Assembly: GCA_009697495.1 (NCBI GenBank)
Contig: SHUN01000253.1
Location: forward strand, 1 to 5,513
Length of the DNA: 5,513 nt
Direction: 5' to 3'
Source: Bryobacterales bacterium
GTDB lineage: Bacteria > Acidobacteriota > Terriglobia > Bryobacterales > Bryobacteraceae
Position 1 is the first letter of the stretch. The number at the start of each line of letters is the position of its first letter. Made by a program: the position numbers and the translations under genes. Below, piece by piece: positions 1 to 5,513 of this stretch. Below the pieces are notes generated by a model. That model was not told where the DNA came from. It made no database searches and saw only the letters and a program-made list of their open reading frames with translations.

Positions 1-18
1 CATGTTCTCTACTCTCAT
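1..18 (-). CDS. Possible start of a further minus-strand gene, cut by the window edge
   Basis: Six bases after the stop of the GGDEF-like gene, the minus strand reads ATG at 18-16. A second in-frame ATG lies at 3-1, giving MRVENM before the sequence runs out. The short distance would suit a next gene in the same operon. The bases before the second ATG (GAGAGTAGAG) are purine-rich and could act as a weak ribosome binding site; nothing convincing precedes the first ATG. Six codons cannot establish a gene, so this only flags that the operon may continue to the left. Confidence 0.22.
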
Positions 19-24
19 CGGCCG

Positions 25-1071
25 CTAGAACGAATCCTTGAGGTGCATTTCACTTTTTAGGAATCTATCGATCTTCCCCACCAGTACGTCGTGGGTTCGC
101 GCTTCCGCCGCCTCGAACAGCACCCAGGTAGAACTCACCCGAAGCCGGATCTCCCGTCTATGATGCTCCAACGTCAACTCCAGCTCCGCAGACGCAAACC
201 GCGATAAATCAGCGCGAACGGAATCCTGTGGTTGTCCCCGTTCCACCAGCGCCAAAAATGAGTTCGGGCTCCACCGGAATAGCAAATCTTCCTTTTGCAA
301 GTGATTTCGCAGATAGTCGGCAAAAAACTGTATCACTACGTCCGTCGCCTGCGATCCGAAGCGGCTATTCACCAGGGAAAGCCGGTCCACCGGCAGCACA
401 GCGGCATACATATTCTTCCGGCTCCGCGCCTGTACTAAGGCGTCTTCAGCATCCGCGCGTCCCGGCAGCTTGGTCAACAAGTCCCGCATCAACGGCACTT
501 TCTTGGCACCCGGCACAGCCGTCGTCACTTCCGCAATTCGTTGCCGCGTGTCGGAAACCCCGCGCTGCAGAGAATGGACCGTCAAAGAATTCTGCTCCCG
601 TTGCCGGAACGCCTCATCGCGAACCATCGCCAAGCAATCGGCCAGATCCTCTTTCAAGTTTAGCAAATCGGTCGAATAACTAATCTGTTCAATTCTCCTC
701 TCCACTTTGCTCAATTGGTCCACCGCCGTCCGGCTGGCCGTTGAAATGCTGGTCACCGTCGCGGTCAGCATGCCCATCATCGCCGCCAGTTCGCCACTCT
801 GCACCTGCAGAAACCGGTTCGTGTGATGACAGTATTCCTCGAACGTCCGGGTGGATTCTCCCGCCACCAGCAGTACTTCGAAAGCCTCCGACGCCGTCGC
901 CACTCGTTGCTCTAACATCAGCAGCGTGCTCTGGAATCGCTGTGCTTCCAGTTCCTCGCCTCTTACAACGTGCAACCGCATTGACCGTAATAACAACTGG
1001 CTAAGTTGCAATAGGGCCGCCGTTAGCTCCGCCGCGGAACTCTCCCAGTGTTTCTTTAAGGAAAGGAACAT
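25..1071 (-). CDS. Soluble protein with a degenerate GGDEF (diguanylate cyclase-like) domain
   Basis: This 348-residue protein has two parts. Residues 1-190 are predicted from composition to be mostly helical, with heptad-like stretches around 112-180. No signal peptide or membrane segment is visible, so it is probably cytoplasmic. Residues about 195-338 look like a GGDEF domain: RDLLTKLPGR (196-205) matches the usual D-x-L-T-x-L-P-N-R entry, and VDRLSLVNSRFG (228-239) matches the DIDxFKxxND strand-turn. The catalytic signature is lost: RW-SPNSF-LALV (266-276) stands where R-Y-GGDEF-A-V-L is expected. P227 replaces the first metal-binding Asp, while the usual guanine-contacting positions N235 and D244 remain. 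Diguanylate cyclase activity is therefore unlikely; nucleotide binding or a protein-interaction role is possible. The ATG start is supported by GGAG at 1077-1080, five bases upstream. It is the third gene of a co-directional group behind the LysR gene. Confidence 0.85.
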   Translation of the reverse strand: MFLSLKKHWESSAAELTAALLQLSQLLLRSMRLHVVRGEELEAQRFQSTLLMLEQRVATASEAFEVLLVAGESTRTFEEYCHHTNRFLQVQSGELAAMMGMLTATVTSISTASRTAVDQLSKVERRIEQISYSTDLLNLKEDLADCLAMVRDEAFRQREQNSLTVHSLQRGVSDTRQRIAEVTTAVPGAKKVPLMRDLLTKLPGRADAEDALVQARSRKNMYAAVLPVDRLSLVNSRFGSQATDVVIQFFADYLRNHLQKEDLLFRWSPNSFLALVERGQPQDSVRADLSRFASAELELTLEHHRREIRLRVSSTWVLFEAAEARTHDVLVGKIDRFLKSEMHLKDSF

Positions 1072-1121
1072 CTTCGCTCCATCCCTCTCATATCGGAAGG
1101 CGAGAGAAGAAAACGAGGGAT
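1072..1121 (-). promoter_or_regulatory. Leader with Shine-Dalgarno and two competing inverted repeats before the GGDEF-like gene
   Basis: On the minus strand GGAG (1080-1077) sits five bases before the ATG. ATCCCTC (plus 1081-1087) and GAGGGAT (1115-1121) form a perfect 7-bp inverted repeat with a 27-base loop, ending directly at the Shine-Dalgarno. CTCTC (1085-1089) and GAGAG (1102-1106) form a second, shorter hairpin with a 12-base loop. The two share bases 1085-1087 and cannot form together. Part of the outer stem also overlaps the stop codon of the upstream gene (1124-1126 lies just outside it), so ribosomes finishing that gene would disturb it. The regulatory meaning is inference. Confidence 0.35.
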
Positions 1122-1123
1122 TC

Positions 1124-1504
1124 TTACCGCGCCGCTGTTAAAAGCGCGAAAAATCCAGCGCCCACCGCCGCCGGAATCAGGAACGCGATCAGCGCCCGCG
1201 TCCACCGGCTTCGCGCCCACCTCGGTAGCGACCCCCGCACAACCGCCGCCGGCGCCGTCCGCAATCGCCGCCGCATCGTTCCGCCCGTTCCTCGCAACGC
1301 CGAGTGCTCCCCGCGCAACAGCTTCAAAATTTCATCCCGCCCACGCTGGTCGGCTATCAATATCGTTGCCGCCATCGACGAATTCATCGTGCGCTGCAGC
1401 GCCTGCCTTTGCTCCGGCTTCATTTCCGCCCGCGACTTGTACACGCGTGTTCGGCCTTCCGTCGCAATCAATATTGTGGATGTCCGAAATGTCTTTATTT
1501 CCAA
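1124..1504 (-). CDS. Unknown small protein with a C-terminal membrane helix
   Basis: I do not recognise a named family for this 126-residue protein. Residues 1-65 are hydrophilic and probably folded. They contain TILIATEGR (10-18) and a similar TILIADQRGR (47-56), separated by a YKSRAEMKPEQRQAL segment (22-36). Residues 66-103 are rich in arginine and probably loose. Residues about 104-123 form one hydrophobic helix, with only three residues after it. With arginines just before the helix, the positive-inside rule suggests a tail-anchored inner-membrane protein with its N-terminal part in the cytoplasm. The start is TTG at 1504-1502, preceded by AGGTG (1513-1509). The first in-frame ATG would be codon 28 and would remove the first TILIA copy. 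The gene begins 10 bases after the LysR stop, so the two are very likely co-transcribed and perhaps coupled. Confidence 0.7.
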   Translation of the reverse strand: MEIKTFRTSTILIATEGRTRVYKSRAEMKPEQRQALQRTMNSSMAATILIADQRGRDEILKLLRGEHSALRGTGGTMRRRLRTAPAAVVRGSLPRWARSRWTRALIAFLIPAAVGAGFFALLTAAR

Positions 1505-1514
1505 GCTACACCTG

Positions 1515-2444
1515 CTACTTGATGACGGACGCCGCCCCGGCGGCGTTGCGGCTGGCCGAATACACGCCCGCCTGATCCAGGATAACTTGAATGAAGCCCA
1601 AAGCCGCTTTCGACAACGCTTTATCCTTGCGATAGATCAATCCCAGCCGCCGGTCCATCGGCTCCGGCCCCAGCGGGATCGCCAGCAGCTTGCCTTCCCT
1701 CACCTCATCGGCGCAATTCGACGCGGCCAGGAACGCAATTCCCAATCCTGCCATTACAAAGCGCTTCATCATCTCAGTGGAGTCCAATTCCATCGAAATA
1801 TTCAAGTGGTCCTCGCTCGGCTCCATCCACGCGTTCAGCCGCGCCCGCGTCGTTCCCGCTCGCGGCAACAGTAACGGATGCGCCACGATGTCTTCGCACG
1901 CAATCGACCGCGCCCCGGCCAGCGCGTGGCTTGGCGGAACAATACACTTCATCTCATCGGTGTGAATCAACACCACTTGCAACTTCTTTTCTTGTATAGG
2001 CAACTGGCAGATCCCGAAATCCGCCAAATTATCCACCACCGCATCCACGATCCTCGCCCCAAATGACCGATCCACTTGTAACTGCACATTCGGGAAAAGT
2101 CCCTTGTACCGCGAGAATACCTCCGGCAGCACATATATACATGTCGCCTCGTTCGCCGCGATCACCAACTCCCCTCGCGGCACACGCTCCAACTCGTTGA
2201 TCGTCTCCTGCGCCTCCTTTCGCAATTTCAGTATTTGTTCCGAGTACTCCGCAAATATCTTCCCCGCCATCGTCAACGAAATCCGCGTCCCCAATCGCTC
2301 AAATAGCGTCGTGTTTAACTCTTGCTCCAGTTGCCGGACCTGCGCCGAAATCGCCGGCTGCGTCCGGAAACACGTCAACGCCGCCTTTGAAAAACTTTTT
2401 AGGCGGACGATTTCCAGGAACGTGTGGAGTTGATCCAAATCCAT
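1515..2444 (-). CDS. LysR-family transcriptional regulator
   Basis: This is a complete 309-residue LysR-type regulator, the usual length for the family. The N-terminal winged helix-turn-helix spans about residues 3-62, with SFSKAAL (17-23), TQPAISAQVRQLE (28-40) and LFER (47-50). A linker helix follows at about 60-88. The effector-binding domain covers about 91-296, with an opening strand at GELVIAANE (91-99) and the block ELDSTEMMKRFVMAGLGIAFL at 219-239, common in this family. The ATG at 2444-2442 places the start at the standard MDLDQLHTFLEIV sequence, although no clear Shine-Dalgarno precedes it. The effector cannot be told from sequence. It is divergent from the Ca2+/H+ antiporter and leads a minus-strand group of at least three genes. 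Family members typically regulate a divergent neighbour and themselves; which applies here is inference. Confidence 0.95.
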   Translation of the reverse strand: MDLDQLHTFLEIVRLKSFSKAALTCFRTQPAISAQVRQLEQELNTTLFERLGTRISLTMAGKIFAEYSEQILKLRKEAQETINELERVPRGELVIAANEATCIYVLPEVFSRYKGLFPNVQLQVDRSFGARIVDAVVDNLADFGICQLPIQEKKLQVVLIHTDEMKCIVPPSHALAGARSIACEDIVAHPLLLPRAGTTRARLNAWMEPSEDHLNISMELDSTEMMKRFVMAGLGIAFLAASNCADEVREGKLLAIPLGPEPMDRRLGLIYRKDKALSKAALGFIQVILDQAGVYSASRNAAGAASVIK

Positions 2445-2469
2445 GGCGCGTCAATAGCGAAAGGGGCTC

Positions 2470-2483
2470 GTTCGAATTGTAAC
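2470..2483. promoter_or_regulatory. Candidate operator dyad between the LysR gene and the plus-strand genes
   Basis: GTTCGAATTGTAAC is an imperfect palindrome: GTT, a central AATT and AAC are symmetric (10 of 14 positions). It lies 25 bases upstream of the LysR start codon. It overlaps TACAAT on the minus strand (2481-2476), a candidate -10 for lysR, and TTGTAA on the plus strand (2477-2482), a candidate -35. A LysR-type autoregulatory site would sit here, but the spacing is not the classical T-N11-A, so the assignment is tentative. Confidence 0.3.
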
Positions 2484-2507
2484 GTACTGCTCGACTGGCG
2501 GTATCCT
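2477..2507 (+). promoter_or_regulatory. Candidate plus-strand promoter
   Basis: TTGTAA (2477-2482) and TATCCT (2502-2507) could be -35 and -10 elements, with a 19-base spacer that is slightly long. Transcription would start near 2514, the A of the ATG of the 37-codon ORF. The message would then be leaderless or nearly so. No Shine-Dalgarno is present before that ATG, which agrees. Promoter consensus in this phylum is not well defined, so this is weak. Confidence 0.25.
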
Positions 2508-2513
2508 AAGCAT

Positions 2514-2627
2514 ATGAGACTTGGAATCGATTTCGGCACAAACCGAATCGGAATGGCCTCGCGGGCCACACAAACCATCCCGAAAGCAACCGCCGCCGCC
2601 GGCCTCAACACTGCTATGACCCCGTGA
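2514..2627 (+). pseudogene. 37-codon ORF resembling the N-terminus of a RuvX/YqgF-type nuclease
   Basis: The ORF opens with [15 protein letters not shown]. This closely matches the first strand and phosphate-1 turn of RuvX/YqgF Holliday-junction resolvase-like proteins (general pattern LGIDxGTxRIGxA), including the expected first catalytic Asp (D5). It also fits other actin-fold ATPases such as Hsp70-like proteins, less well. The remaining 22 residues ([22 protein letters not shown]) do not continue the family, and neither of the other two plus-strand frames does. RuvX proteins are about 140 residues, so at most a tenth is present. The TGA stop overlaps the GTG start of the antiporter gene by four bases (GTGA), which would suit translational coupling. 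It may be a decayed gene fragment, a real short upstream peptide, or a chance match. Confidence 0.33.
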
Positions 2628-3718
2628 ACCAATCCATGCTGAAGCCCTCTCTCAACTGGCTCCTAATATTTGTGCCAATTACCGTCTGGCTCCATTTCGC
2701 GCAGCCAAACGCCCATACGCAGACGTTCCTTTGTGCCTGCGTCGCTATTCTTCCGCTTGCCGGATGGCTCGGTAAAGCAACGGAAAATCTCGCCCATCAC
2801 ACCGGAGAAGCCGTCGGCGGCCTCCTCAACGCCACCTTCGGCAATGCCGCCGAGATGATCATCGCCATCACAGCCCTCCGCAGCGGCCTTTACGACGTTG
2901 TCAAAGCCTCCCTCACCGGATCCATTATTGGCAACGTCCTGCTCGTCGGCGGCCTTTCCATGCTCATGGGCGGCGTCAGGTACAAGACGCAAACCTTTAA
3001 CCGCATGGCCGCCCAGAATCAGGCGACCATGCTCCTCCTCGCCGCCGTTTCGCTCATCCTCCCCGCGGCATATCACTATCTCGCCGGACCCGCGGGCGCA
3101 TCCCGCGAAGGCGCGTTGAGCATGGAAATCTCCATCATTCTGCTCGTTGTCTATGCTCTCAGTCTGGTCTTCACCCTGATTACCCACAAGCAACTCTTCG
3201 GCGGCGAGGGCCGCGAGGCCATCGGCGGAGAGGCACAACCCTGGAGCGTCCGCAAGTCCATCGCCGTCCTCGCCGGCGCCACCGCTTTGATCGCCTGGAT
3301 TAGCGAGATCCTCGTCGGCTCCGTCGAACACGCCGCCCAGAGCTTCGGCATGACCAGCGTCTTCGTCGGAGTCATCGTCGTCGCCATCATCGGTAACGCC
3401 GCCGAACACTCCACCGCCATCCTCGTCGCCCGCAAGAATCGCATGGATCTCGCCCTCGGCATCGCCATCGGCTCCAGCATCCAGATCGCCCTCTTTGTCG
3501 CGCCCGTCCTCGTGCTGCTCAGCTATTTTATCGCTCCGTGGCCAATGAATCTGGTCTTTACTCCAGCCGAAGTCATTGCCGTTACCCTCAGCGTCTTAAT
3601 CTGCGCGCAAACGGCGAACGACGGCGAGTCAAACTGGATGGAAGGGGTCCAGTTGCTCGCCGTCTATGCCATTCTGGGCTTGCTGTTCTACTTCCTGCCG
3701 GAGACTCGGGTTAAGTAG
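2624..3718 (+). CDS. cax: Calcium/proton antiporter, CaCA/Cax family
   Basis: This is a complete 364-residue inner-membrane exchanger that would move Ca2+ (possibly Na+ or K+ as in ChaA) out of the cytoplasm in exchange for H+. About eleven hydrophobic segments are visible, near residues 11-27, 33-49, 65-84, 95-117, 133-152, 166-187, 211-231, 245-264, 276-303, 310-328 and 341-358. The two inverted Cax repeats show their hallmark helices: [18 protein letters not shown] (65-82) with E77, and [10 protein letters not shown] (257-266) with E261, the paired acidic residues for ion exchange. The loop at about 193-205 between the halves is short and only mildly acidic. Length and order match bacterial Cax proteins. 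The start is GTG at 2624 or ATG at 2636 (codon 5). Neither has a good Shine-Dalgarno, and GTG is preferred only because it overlaps the preceding stop. It is divergent from the LysR gene. Confidence 0.93.
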   Translation: MNQSMLKPSLNWLLIFVPITVWLHFAQPNAHTQTFLCACVAILPLAGWLGKATENLAHHTGEAVGGLLNATFGNAAEMIIAITALRSGLYDVVKASLTGSIIGNVLLVGGLSMLMGGVRYKTQTFNRMAAQNQATMLLLAAVSLILPAAYHYLAGPAGASREGALSMEISIILLVVYALSLVFTLITHKQLFGGEGREAIGGEAQPWSVRKSIAVLAGATALIAWISEILVGSVEHAAQSFGMTSVFVGVIVVAIIGNAAEHSTAILVARKNRMDLALGIAIGSSIQIALFVAPVLVLLSYFIAPWPMNLVFTPAEVIAVTLSVLICAQTANDGESNWMEGVQLLAVYAILGLLFYFLPETRVK

Positions 3719-3769
3719 CGCGTTGGCCGGATGTATGTCCGCTTGCACTCGGCCGCGCCCCCCGCCGAT

Positions 3770-3780
3770 TTGTATACAAT
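3770..3780 (+). promoter_or_regulatory. Perfect palindrome overlapping a -10 element before the Oar-like gene
   Basis: TTGTATACAA (3770-3779) is a perfect 10-bp palindrome, and TACAAT (3775-3780) or TATACA (3773-3778) within it is a good -10 candidate. No matching -35 is seen at the usual distance. A start about seven bases downstream would leave only a few bases before ATG 3791. A short palindrome with a TTGTnnACAA frame resembles operators of GntR/FadR-type repressors, and its placement on the -10 would suit repression. The binding protein is unknown. Confidence 0.4.
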
Positions 3781-3790
3781 GCGATCAACA

Positions 3791-5513
3791 ATGTCTTTTC
3801 GCTTAGTCTCCATCCTTCTTTCCTGCATCGCTACCGCCCTCGCTCAAACCCAGTCCGCCTCCCTCCGCGGAGTCGTTCAGGACTCCTCCGGCGCCCTCGT
3901 TCCCAACGCCCAACTCACCCTCATCAACATCGATCAAAACCGCCCCTGGAGCGCCGCCTCCAATGAATCCGGCGCCTATACGTTTTTCCAAATTCCTCCC
4001 GGCAATTACCGCCTTCATGTCGAGGCCAAAGGCTTCAAACGCTTCACCCGCGAAGGCCTTATTCTTCAGGTCGCCCAGGTCGCCGAAATCATCATCCCCA
4101 TGGAACTTGGCTCCGTGAATGAAGTTCTCCTCGTCACCGCCGAAACCCCGCTGCTCGATACCGCCAGCTCCAACCTCGGTGAAGTTGTCAACTCCCTCAC
4201 CAGTGAAAACCTGCCGCTCAACGGCCGAAACGTATTGCAACTGGTCGCTCTTACCCCAGGCATCAACGCCAATTCCTCCTTCCGCAACGCCGGCCAGGGC
4301 GGCGGCAGCATTACCGCCGTCGGCTTCTCCGCCAATGGTGGACGTAACGTCTCCACCGCCGTCATGCTCGACGGTTCGCCCCAGGAAGTCATGGGCTACA
4401 ATCAGCCCGCCTACGTCCCCTCCCCCGATGCTATGCAGGAATTCAAAGTCCAAACCAATTCCATGTCCGCCGAATACGGCCGTACCGGCGGCGCCGTCGT
4501 CAACATGGTCCACCGCTCCGGCACCAGCGCATTTCACGGCGTGCTCTACGAATTCCTGCGCAACAACGCCTTCGACGCCAATAATTTCTTCAGCAATCTC
4601 AATGGCCGCCCCAAAGCCCCCTTCCGCTACAACCAGTTTGGCGCTACCGCCGGCGGCCCGCTCACCCCCTCGCGGAAAACCACATTCTTTTTCATTAACT
4701 ACGAAGGCATCCGCCAAATCAACCCCGGTTCCGCCACTTTCTCTGTCCCCACCGCCCCAATGCGGCAAGGCGACTTCTCCGCCGTCAACGGCGTCATCTA
4801 CGATCCCGCCACCATCAACGCCGCCGGCGAACGCCTCCCCTTCACCGGCAATCGCATCCCCGCCGCCCGCTTCGATCCCGTCGGGCAAAAGATAATGTCC
4901 TTCTACCCCGCCACGAATCGCGCCGGCTTAATCAATAACTACTTTTCCCAGGCCGGAAGTAACACCGCCCGCAATAACATCTCCACTAAGATCGACCGCC
5001 GTATCTCCGATCGCCAGAACTTATTCGGACGCTTCTCCTGGGAGAGCGGTACCTCTAACAACGCCAATCACTACAACAACGCCGCCACCGGCTCCCCCGG
5101 TTTCAACGGCGTCCGCAACAAAAGCGGCACGCTCGACGACTCCTACATGCTCGGCGGCTGGATTTTCCACGGAAACTACGGCTATTCTTACCATGCGAAC
5201 CCTCGCGGCCCGCTGGAGAACACCATCACTTCCACTGCCTTGGGCTTCCCCCCTGCCGTCCAGGCCGCCGCCCAATTCCCCATCTTCCCCACCGTTTCCG
5301 TTACCGGCTATAGCCAACTCGGCCCCGAATCCAGCTATATCATCGGCAATAAGTTCGAGACACATACCTGGACGGGCGACGCCTCTCGCCTGGTCGGTAC
5401 GCATACCATCAAAACAGGCGGTACTTATAGGCTCAATCGCGCCTCTAACTTCCGTCCCAATAATCCCAACGGCAGTTATTCATTCAATGACGGCTTCACC
5501 CGCCGCTTCTTCA
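3791..5513 (+). CDS. Oar-like TonB-dependent outer-membrane protein with N-terminal CarboxypepD_reg domain (3' end missing)
   Basis: The first 574 codons are present and open to the window edge; full-length relatives are usually about 1,000-1,200 residues. Residues 1-18 form a signal peptide (hydrophobic core LVSILLSCIATALA, likely cleavage ALA|QT). Residues about 22-108 are a beta-sandwich carboxypeptidase-regulatory domain: LRGVVQDSSGALVPNA, then SGAYTFFQIPPGNYRLHVEAKGF. The plug region follows from about 116, with ETPLLDT (118-124), LPLNGRN (141-147), MLDG (192-195) and EYGRTGGAVVN (228-238). Barrel sequence typical of the Oar-like subgroup comes next: FHGVLYEFLRNNAFDANNFF (248-267), TAGGPL (286-291) and FFFINYEG (299-306). 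It should sit in the outer membrane as a TonB-driven transporter, often linked to large glycan or peptide substrates; the substrate here is unknown. An in-frame ATG at 3779 is an alternative start, but it lies inside the apparent -10 element. Confidence 0.92.
   Translation, partial: MSFRLVSILLSCIATALAQTQSASLRGVVQDSSGALVPNAQLTLINIDQNRPWSAASNESGAYTFFQIPPGNYRLHVEAKGFKRFTREGLILQVAQVAEIIIPMELGSVNEVLLVTAETPLLDTASSNLGEVVNSLTSENLPLNGRNVLQLVALTPGINANSSFRNAGQGGGSITAVGFSANGGRNVSTAVMLDGSPQEVMGYNQPAYVPSPDAMQEFKVQTNSMSAEYGRTGGAVVNMVHRSGTSAFHGVLYEFLRNNAFDANNFFSNLNGRPKAPFRYNQFGATAGGPLTPSRKTTFFFINYEGIRQINPGSATFSVPTAPMRQGDFSAVNGVIYDPATINAAGERLPFTGNRIPAARFDPVGQKIMSFYPATNRAGLINNYFSQAGSNTARNNISTKIDRRISDRQNLFGRFSWESGTSNNANHYNNAATGSPGFNGVRNKSGTLDDSYMLGGWIFHGNYGYSYHANPRGPLENTITSTALGFPPAVQAAAQFPIFPTVSVTGYSQLGPESSYIIGNKFETHTWTGDASRLVGTHTIKTGGTYRLNRASNFRPNNPNGSYSFNDGFTRRFF

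Noticed and set aside
228..683. Plus-strand open frame (151 codons) opposite the GGDEF-like gene
   Set aside because: Pro/Ser-rich shadow with no recognisable motif. The minus strand has a clear start, a Shine-Dalgarno and domain landmarks.
2424..2513. Upstream extension of the 37-codon ORF to a GTG at 2424
   Set aside because: It would overlap the start of the LysR gene and cross the candidate promoters, and the RuvX-like similarity begins exactly at the ATG at 2514.
2663..3409. Minus-strand open frame (248 codons) opposite the antiporter
   Set aside because: Its low-complexity acidic/glycine product mirrors the hydrophobic Cax coding strand, and no family motif is seen.
3719..3769. Possible terminator after the antiporter gene
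   Set aside because: The stretch is GC-rich with several GGCCG-type words, but no stable stem followed by a T-run is visible.
3803..4888. Long minus-strand open frame (361 codons) rich in Gly, Asp, Ala and Glu
   Set aside because: It lies fully antisense to the Oar-like gene, whose signal peptide, domains and motifs are unmistakable. The Gly/Asp-rich product is what C-ending codons give on the reverse strand.
4119..4895. Plus-strand open frame (258 codons) rich in Pro and Ser, inside the Oar-like gene
   Set aside because: It is an out-of-frame reading of the same GCC/CTC-rich codons. The real frame carries the plug and barrel motifs without interruption.
1..5513. CRISPR arrays, tRNA or rRNA genes, insertion-sequence ends, phage genes
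   Set aside because: No regularly spaced direct repeats, no cloverleaf-like sequence and no transposase or phage protein was found on either strand.

Overview
This window most likely comes from an Acidobacteriota chromosome, probably the Bryobacterales/Solibacter group. The main reason is the gene at the right edge. It encodes an Oar-like TonB-dependent outer-membrane protein with an N-terminal carboxypeptidase-regulatory (CarboxypepD_reg-like) domain, a family greatly expanded in that phylum. The fairly GC-rich sequence with C/G-ending codons agrees. This placement is inference from gene style, not from a marker gene.

The left half (1-2444) is a minus-strand run that looks like one transcription unit. 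It starts with a LysR-family regulator (2444 to 1515). Ten bases later comes a 126-residue arginine-rich protein of unknown function with one C-terminal membrane helix, apparently starting at TTG (1504 to 1124). After 52 bases comes a soluble 348-residue protein whose C-terminal half is a GGDEF-type domain with its catalytic signature destroyed (1071 to 25). A further gene may begin at the left edge, 6 bases after that stop.

Positions 2445-2513 form the divergent control region. It holds an imperfect dyad (2470-2483) overlapping candidate promoter elements for both directions. On the plus strand a 37-codon ORF (2514-2627) begins like the N-terminus of a RuvX/YqgF-type nuclease but does not continue as one. 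Its stop overlaps the GTG start of the next gene.

The right half is plus-strand. A complete Ca2+/H+ antiporter of the CaCA/Cax family lies at 2624-3718. The Oar-like outer-membrane protein starts at about 3791 and runs off the window. Between them, a perfect 10-bp palindrome (3770-3779) overlaps a near-consensus -10 element directly before the Oar-like start codon.

Functionally, the LysR regulator may control the antiporter across the divergent region, its own operon, or both. The small membrane protein and the degenerate GGDEF protein are the least explained parts. No RNA genes, CRISPR arrays, insertion sequences or phage genes were seen. No gene-free stretch exceeds 300 bases.
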